NCBI GenBank assembly: GCA_026392775.1
Contig: JAPLBK010000110.1
Coordinates: 1 to 11,311, forward strand
DNA: 11,311 nt
From: Actinomycetota bacterium
Lineage (GTDB): Bacteria > Actinomycetota > Actinomycetes > Nanopelagicales > Nanopelagicaceae
Direction of reading: 5' to 3'
How positions within the stretch are numbered: position 1 is the stretch's first letter; each line of letters starts with the position of its first letter. The position numbers were made by a program, and so were the translations under genes. This document shows positions 7,031-11,311 of the stretch, in pieces. The notes under the pieces are model-generated. The model made no database searches and was not told the origin of the DNA. It saw only the letters and a program-made list of their open reading frames with translations.

Positions 7031-8953
7031 ATGGCAGATCCCCACAGTTATCGGCCATCGGATATTCCCAAACTTCCTGGGGTCTATCGATTCTATGACG
7101 CCACCGACACGGTCATTTATGTTGGTAAGGCGATCAATCTAAAGAATCGGTTGAGTAACTACTTTCAGGGCAACTTAGCTGAGAAGACGTATCGTATGGT
7201 GCATCAAGCCGTGCGAGTTGATTGGACGATAGTTGATACTGAGGTCGAAGCCCTACAACTAGAGTTTTCTTGGATTAAGCAATATGCGCCGCAATACAAC
7301 GTGCAGTTTAGAGATGACAAGTCTTATCCATATCTTGCAATTACGAACAAAGAAGAGTTTCCAAGGGTCTTCATCACACGTAAATCTAAGCGTCCTGGGA
7401 TTTCATATTTTGGACCCTTTACTCATACATGGGCACTGCGCAGCACATTCGATGTCGTTCTAAAGACTTTTCCTATTCGCTCCTGCACAACTAGTAACTT
7501 TGAACGTGCAAAGCGAACTAAGCGCCAATGCTTGCTCGGTGATATAGGCAAGTGCGCTGCACCTTGCGTTGAATGGATAAGCAAAGAGGATCACAAAGCA
7601 CTCTCCGATCGCTTAGTTAACTTCATGTCCAATGGAAATACTGACATTGTTCCAACGCTGCGCGCTGAAATGGAGCTGGCATCAAGTCGAGAAGAGTTTG
7701 AGCGGGCTAGCAAAATTCGAGATTCTATAGATGCAATTGAGCGGGCGCAGGAATCAGCAGAGGCGGCATTGCCAGAGAATTTAACGGCCGACATAGTTGC
7801 AATTCACCATGACGGAGCACATGCTGCAGGGTCGATATTTATTGTTAGAGGTGGTGCTATTAAGGGATCTCGTTCGTGGATTGTGGATCAAAGTAAATCA
7901 TTAGAGGGCGATGATGAGATGGGGGCTCTTTTTTATTCCATCTATAGTCAAAGTGCGCCTGGTGATATTCCTGCTGAGATTCTTATCAATGAACTTCCAC
8001 TTGATGCAAGCGCGTTGGAGAGTTGGTTAAGTGGTTTGCGTGGCGCCCCGGTCTTGCTGAAGGTTCCACAGCGTGGGGAGAAGGTTGAAATTCTGGCAAC
8101 GGTTAAACGAAATGCCCAGTACTCACTGATTCAGTTCTTAAGTAAGCGTGCCAATGATGCCGCGGTCAGCGGCAAGGCTCTGCTGGAAATTGAAGAAGCG
8201 TTGAATTTAGCGCGCACACCTTTGCGTATTGAATGCTTTGATATCTCCAATATTTCTGGCACATCTGTTGTTGCATCCATGGTTGTTTTTGAGGACGGAT
8301 TAGCTAAGAAGAGTGAATATCGCAGATTTATTATCAATACTGATGAGGGCTTCGATGACACCAGGGCAATGCATCAAGTAATAACTCGTCGATTGAAACG
8401 ATTACTCGATGATAGATCTGTGGATGAAGCTGAAGTGGCAGAGCTGGGGGGAAAGCTCAGTAAATTCTCTTATCCACCACAACTCATTATTGTTGATGGA
8501 GGCCAGCCCCAGGTCAATGCAGCTGCCCGCGCATTAGCTGAATTAGGTATCACTGATATCGCACTGTGTGGTTTGGCTAAGAGATTAGAAGAAGTGTGGG
8601 TTCCTGGTTCATCTGATCCTCTGATCCTTCCTCGCTCAAGTGAAGGTCTTTATCTCTTACAACGCATTCGTGATGAGGCACATAGATTTGCAATTACTTT
8701 CCACCGCTCACGTCGTTCTAAGGTTATGTTGGAATCAATTCTGGATGAGATTCCACAACTTGGTCAGGCACGCAGAAAGGCGTTGCTGGAGCGCTTCGGT
8801 TCAGTAGCGGCAATCCGCAAGGCGACGGTGGAAGATATCGCTGCAACGCCAGGTATTGGCAGCAAGATTGCAGCAGTGATAGGTGAACAGCTTTTGACTA
8901 TGAGTTCAAGCAAGATAAATACCGAGACCGGAGAGATTTCTGAGAGCTTATAG
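7031..8953 (+). CDS. uvrC: Excinuclease ABC subunit C (UvrC dual endonuclease)
   Basis: UvrC cuts the damaged strand on both sides of a lesion held by UvrB. The 640-residue product has, in order: an N-terminal GIY-YIG nuclease (GVY 17-19, IYVG 29-32, R40, and E78 as likely metal ligand) for the 3' cut; four cysteines C152, C167, C175 and C179 matching the iron-sulfur site described for UvrC; a UVR motif around 202-237 for UvrB contact; the RNase H-like nuclease with D404 (ECFDISNISG), D489 (IIVDGG) and the D548/H551 region (RIRDEAHRF) for the 5' cut; and tandem helix-hairpin-helix motifs at about 572-622 (ending TPGIGSKIA) for DNA binding. All key residues look present. The ATG is 5 nt after uvrA, with only a weak AAG-rich Shine-Dalgarno region. 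The TAG stop overlaps a GTG that opens a 16-codon frame leading to rapZ. Confidence 0.97.
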   Translation: MADPHSYRPSDIPKLPGVYRFYDATDTVIYVGKAINLKNRLSNYFQGNLAEKTYRMVHQAVRVDWTIVDTEVEALQLEFSWIKQYAPQYNVQFRDDKSYPYLAITNKEEFPRVFITRKSKRPGISYFGPFTHTWALRSTFDVVLKTFPIRSCTTSNFERAKRTKRQCLLGDIGKCAAPCVEWISKEDHKALSDRLVNFMSNGNTDIVPTLRAEMELASSREEFERASKIRDSIDAIERAQESAEAALPENLTADIVAIHHDGAHAAGSIFIVRGGAIKGSRSWIVDQSKSLEGDDEMGALFYSIYSQSAPGDIPAEILINELPLDASALESWLSGLRGAPVLLKVPQRGEKVEILATVKRNAQYSLIQFLSKRANDAAVSGKALLEIEEALNLARTPLRIECFDISNISGTSVVASMVVFEDGLAKKSEYRRFIINTDEGFDDTRAMHQVITRRLKRLLDDRSVDEAEVAELGGKLSKFSYPPQLIIVDGGQPQVNAAARALAELGITDIALCGLAKRLEEVWVPGSSDPLILPRSSEGLYLLQRIRDEAHRFAITFHRSRRSKVMLESILDEIPQLGQARRKALLERFGSVAAIRKATVEDIAATPGIGSKIAAVIGEQLLTMSSSKINTETGEISESL

Positions 8954-9003
8954 TGGCTATAGAAGAGCGTGTTGGCGGGTTCTTGACAGGTGTAAGAGGA
9001 TAA
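8953..9003 (+). CDS. Possible 16-residue micro-ORF between uvrC and rapZ
   Basis: A GTG overlapping the uvrC TAG by one base (TAGTG, the same junction as uvrB/uvrA) opens a frame of 16 codons, giving (M/V)AIEERVGGFLTGVRG, and closes with TAA 4 nt before the rapZ ATG. It is not in frame with rapZ. The rapZ Shine-Dalgarno sequence lies in its last two codons, so a ribosome finishing here would stop next to the rapZ start. I recognise no family. It could be a coupling leader peptide, or only chance spacing; with no ribosome binding site of its own it would depend on reinitiation after uvrC. Confidence 0.2.
   Translation: MAIEERVGGFLTGVRG
8995..9000 (+). promoter_or_regulatory. Ribosome binding site of rapZ
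   Basis: AGAGGA lies 7 nt before the ATG at 9008. It is the clearest Shine-Dalgarno sequence of the window and fixes the rapZ start after the longest gap in the coaE-whiA run. Confidence 0.8.
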
Positions 9004-9007
9004 AGCC

Positions 9008-9865
9008 ATGACAAGCAATGAGACCTTAGTCCTAACGGGGATGTCGGGAGCCGGACGTTCAACGGCGGCGAATGCTCTAGAGGATTTAGGTTGGTATGTA
9101 GTTGATAACTTACCGCCAGCGTTGCTTCCAGCCTTAGTTGGCAAAGGCACAGGTTCCCAAGGAAAAGAGTACGCAGTTGTGGTGGATGTTCGCGGAGGAC
9201 ATTTCTTTGATGAGTTAACTGCAGCATTAGCAGAGCTCAAGAAGAATGGTTCGGGTTACCGCCTAGTTTTCTTAGATGCTACAGATCAAGCTTTAGTACA
9301 ACGCTTTGAATCCACTCGCAGGCCACATCCTTTGCAAAGTGGTGATCGCATTGTGGATGGAATAGCACGTGAGAGGGCCAAACTAGAGGAAGTTCGTGCT
9401 GAGTGCGATATCGCAATTGATACGACAAACCTAAATGTGCACCAACTTGAGAAGAGAATAGGTGAGATTTTTGGTGGGGGCAAGATTCAGGGGATTCGAA
9501 TTAATGTTCTTTCCTTTGGTTACAAGTATGGAATCCCAGTTGATTCAGATTTAGTTTTAGATTGCCGCTTTATTCCAAATCCACATTGGATTCCAGAACT
9601 TAGACCTCTGACAGGATTAACAACTGCGGTAAGTGAAAAGGTTTTGGGTAGTGAAGGTGTAAGTGAGTTTGTGAAGGATTATGTTGCCCTTATTGATTCT
9701 ATGGTTCCTGGATATATGAATGAAGGTAAAAAATATGTGACTATCTCTGTTGGTTGCACTGGTGGAAAGCACCGAAGTGTTGCCATTGCCGAAGAGATTG
9801 CCCGCCAACTCAGTTCTAGTGATCGCTCTGCCTATGCAACGCATCGAGATGTCGGGCGAGAATAA
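9008..9865 (+). CDS. rapZ: RapZ/YvcJ family nucleotide-binding protein
   Basis: RapZ-family proteins have an N-terminal P-loop domain and a C-terminal domain. In E. coli the protein controls glucosamine-6-phosphate synthase through small RNAs; in Gram-positive bacteria it is YvcJ, a nucleotide-binding protein whose role is less clear. The 285-residue product shows the Walker A region GMSGAGRS at 11-18, DNLP at 33-36, DVR at 60-62, RRPHPL at 104-109, FGYKYGIP at 170-177, the DCRFIPNPHW block at 185-194 and GCTGGKHRSV at 249-258. The usual Walker A lysine is arginine (R17); from memory this is the common actinobacterial form, so it is a lineage trait rather than decay. A good ribosome binding site precedes the ATG. 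yvcK starts 3 nt after the stop. Small-RNA control of glmS cannot be assumed here, since the enterobacterial sRNAs are not known in this phylum. Confidence 0.95.
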   Translation: MTSNETLVLTGMSGAGRSTAANALEDLGWYVVDNLPPALLPALVGKGTGSQGKEYAVVVDVRGGHFFDELTAALAELKKNGSGYRLVFLDATDQALVQRFESTRRPHPLQSGDRIVDGIARERAKLEEVRAECDIAIDTTNLNVHQLEKRIGEIFGGGKIQGIRINVLSFGYKYGIPVDSDLVLDCRFIPNPHWIPELRPLTGLTTAVSEKVLGSEGVSEFVKDYVALIDSMVPGYMNEGKKYVTISVGCTGGKHRSVAIAEEIARQLSSSDRSAYATHRDVGRE

Positions 9866-9868
9866 ATA

Positions 9869-10813
9869 GTGCAAAAAGTAGTTGCACTTGGGGGAGGCCA
9901 TGGCCTTGCCGCAACTTTGTCCGCGCTGCGCCAACTAACTAATGAGATTACCGCTGTAGTAACCGTTGCTGATAATGGTGGTTCCAGTGGACGTTTGCGT
10001 GAAGAGTTTCCGATATTGCCTCCGGGTGATCTGCGGATGGCCTTGGCTGCATTATGTGCAGATGATGAATGGGGCCGTACATGGGCCCACATCATGCAAC
10101 ATCGCTTTGAAAGTGATGGACCACTTAATGGCCATGCAATGGGCAATCTCTTACTAGCATCTCTTTGGAATGAGAATGAAGATCCAGTTATTGGCTTAGA
10201 TCGTGTGGGTCAGTTATTGAAAGTTATTGGGCGAGTGCTACCCATGGCTGAAACTGCTTTAGATATTGAAGGAACTTTTAATACTTCAACTGGGCGAATA
10301 GTAGTGAGAGGACAAAAGGAAGTTGCTACAGCAAAGGGCCGTATTGAATCCTTACGTGTGATCCCTGAAAATCCACAGGCGAGATTAGAAGCACTCACTG
10401 CTATTCGTGTGGCCGACTGGATAACTATGGGTCCGGGTTCTTGGTTTTCCTCGGTCATGCCACATCTGATGGTGCCGATGCAGCAAGATGCTCTACTTCG
10501 CACAAAAGCTAAAAAGATTTTGATCCTCAACCTTGATGCGACAAATACAACAACTGGGGAAGAGTTTGCTGGCTCAACACCAGAGGAACATTTAGAGTTT
10601 TTTCACTCCTATGCCCCTGAATTGAAGATTGATTATTGCCTTGTGGACTCATCTGTGGTCCGAAATTCTGTTGCCCTTGATGAAGCGGCAGCGAAAATGG
10701 ACGGACGAGTAATTGCTGCCGATATTCGCAAGGCACCGGGCAGTGTTCATCATGATGTTGCAAAATTGACTCTTCATTTGGGCCACATCATGGGTCCAAA
10801 ACTGGTTGGATAA
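9869..10813 (+). CDS. yvcK: YvcK/CuvA family UDP-sugar-binding protein (gluconeogenesis factor-like)
   Basis: YvcK (CuvA in mycobacteria) belongs to the CofD-like superfamily; it binds UDP-sugars and is needed for proper cell-wall synthesis and growth on gluconeogenic carbon in studied species. It is not the F420 enzyme CofD. The 314-residue product shows GGGHG at 8-12, [13 protein letters not shown] at 32-44, PPGDLRMAL at 51-59, GHAMGNLLL at 88-96 and [14 protein letters not shown] at 187-200, with a C-terminal region ending HHDVAKL. The GTG start gives the standard N-terminus ([11 protein letters not shown] within the first 13 residues) and has a weak GGGCGAG upstream. It lies 3 nt after rapZ and 4 nt before whiA. 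A loop near 221-238 ([12 protein letters not shown] onward) differs from the PxPGET-like segment I recall in relatives. Confidence 0.95.
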   Translation: MQKVVALGGGHGLAATLSALRQLTNEITAVVTVADNGGSSGRLREEFPILPPGDLRMALAALCADDEWGRTWAHIMQHRFESDGPLNGHAMGNLLLASLWNENEDPVIGLDRVGQLLKVIGRVLPMAETALDIEGTFNTSTGRIVVRGQKEVATAKGRIESLRVIPENPQARLEALTAIRVADWITMGPGSWFSSVMPHLMVPMQQDALLRTKAKKILILNLDATNTTTGEEFAGSTPEEHLEFFHSYAPELKIDYCLVDSSVVRNSVALDEAAAKMDGRVIAADIRKAPGSVHHDVAKLTLHLGHIMGPKLVG

Positions 10814-10817
10814 CACC

Positions 10818-11311
10818 ATGGCAATGACAGCATCAGTCAAGGACGAACTCAGTCGTGTTTCAGTGACTAAGCCATGCTGTCGCAAAGCCGAGGTTTCCTC
10901 ACTGCTTCGCTTTGCTGGCGGTTTACATATTGCTGCAGGCAAGATTTTGATTGAAGTTGAGTTAGATACTTCTCAGAGTGCGCGCAGGCTTCGAAAAGAT
11001 ATCGCTGATATTTATGGTCACGGATCTGATTTAGCAGTGCTCTCATCTAGCGGCCTTAGAAAAGGATCACGCTATGTTGTTCGTGTCATCGAGGCGGGAG
11101 ATGCACTAGCTAGACAAACAGGTTTAGTCGATGCCAATGGTCGCCCTGTTAGAGGGTTGCCTCCTCAAGTAGTCTCTGCTGCCATCTGTGATTCAGAGGC
11201 AGCATGGCGCGGTGCTTTTATTGCACATGGTTCACTCACTGAACCTGGACGCTCTTCTTCATTGGAGATTACATGCCCAGGCCCAGAAGCGGCGTTGGCA
11301 TTAGTGGGTGC
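10818..11311 (+). CDS. whiA: WhiA DNA-binding/division regulator, 5' part (cut by window end)
   Basis: An ATG 4 nt after yvcK opens a frame with no stop to the window edge: 164 full codons and two more bases. The translation begins [14 protein letters not shown] and contains [79 protein letters not shown] and [12 protein letters not shown], which is the LAGLIDADG-homing-endonuclease-like N-terminal fold of WhiA. The C-terminal helix-turn-helix is beyond the edge. In Streptomyces WhiA acts with WhiB on sporulation-septation genes; in non-sporulating Gram-positives it affects division. A second in-frame ATG at 10824 is possible, but the GGTTGGA stretch ending at 10810 fits 10818 better (7 nt). 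Its place after rapZ-yvcK is the conserved order across Gram-positive bacteria. Confidence 0.95.
   Translation, partial: MAMTASVKDELSRVSVTKPCCRKAEVSSLLRFAGGLHIAAGKILIEVELDTSQSARRLRKDIADIYGHGSDLAVLSSSGLRKGSRYVVRVIEAGDALARQTGLVDANGRPVRGLPPQVVSAAICDSEAAWRGAFIAHGSLTEPGRSSSLEITCPGPEAALALVG

Noticed and set aside
8949..8961. Inverted repeat TATAG-TGG-CTATA at the uvrC stop
   Set aside because: Only five AT-rich base pairs with no T run; not a terminator, and too weak to claim as an operator.
8983..8988. Perfect TTGACA, a -35 consensus, upstream of rapZ
   Set aside because: At 16-18 nt spacing the -10 position falls on GCCATG, CCATGA or CATGAC over the rapZ start codon, with no TANNNT match. It is most likely chance, within the micro-ORF codons TTG ACA.
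8764..9240. A 158-codon open frame on the - strand across the uvrC/rapZ junction
   Set aside because: It lies opposite two certain genes, its product is low-complexity Ser/Pro/Ala-rich with no motif I know, and it has no visible start signals. It is a shadow of the coding strand.
9895..9906. 12-bp palindrome AGGCCATGGCCT near the start of yvcK
   Set aside because: It encodes the conserved glycine-rich GGHGL nucleotide-binding segment; the symmetry is well explained by the codons, and nothing around it suggests a binding site.
9869..10813. CofD (F420 synthesis transferase) for the yvcK gene
   Set aside because: The motifs [18 protein letters not shown] and PPGDLR, together with placement between rapZ and whiA, are those of YvcK. 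No other F420 gene is near.
1..11311. Mobile elements, CRISPR, tRNA genes or a hidden accessory system
   Set aside because: No direct-repeat arrays, terminal inverted repeats, transposase-like frames or cloverleaf sequences were seen. Coding density is near complete with conserved housekeeping genes on one strand.

Overview
The window looks like chromosomal core sequence from a streamlined, moderately low-GC actinobacterium. Lines I counted by eye run about 45-47% G+C; I made no full count. The gene order and the proteins are actinobacterial: a four-S1-domain RpsA, a RapZ with the GxSGAGR form of Walker A, and WhiA. Relatively AT-rich DNA, very tight gene packing and the absence of spacer genes fit the freshwater planktonic actinobacteria (acI / Nanopelagicales type). 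That placement is an inference, not a proof. All genes lie on the + strand.

Layout: rpsA (51-1406, TTG start) is followed by a strong hairpin terminator (1421-1458). A dense run then goes to the right edge: coaE, uvrB, uvrA, uvrC, rapZ, yvcK and the first ~164 codons of whiA, which is cut by the window end. From coaE onward the gaps are 9, -1, 5, 54, 3 and 4 nt. I see no terminator after coaE, so coaE to whiA can be one transcription unit. The only gap over 10 nt inside it (8954-9007) holds a 16-codon GTG reading frame and the rapZ ribosome binding site.

How the genes work together: UvrA and UvrB find and verify bulky DNA damage, and UvrC makes both incisions, so the full damage-recognition and incision core of nucleotide excision repair is encoded in one stretch. 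CoaE performs the last step of coenzyme A synthesis. rapZ-yvcK-whiA is the conserved Gram-positive trio tied to nucleotide-sugar/cell-wall metabolism and cell division. In species with larger genomes other genes lie between uvrB and uvrA or between uvrA and uvrC; here they are gone.

I find no tRNA, rRNA, CRISPR array, insertion sequence, prophage or defence gene, and no stretch over 300 bases without a gene. I see no credible undescribed multi-gene system. The items worth a second look are small: candidate leaderless starts of coaE and uvrB, a micro-ORF between uvrC and rapZ, a perfect hairpin just inside uvrA, and lineage variants in RapZ and YvcK.
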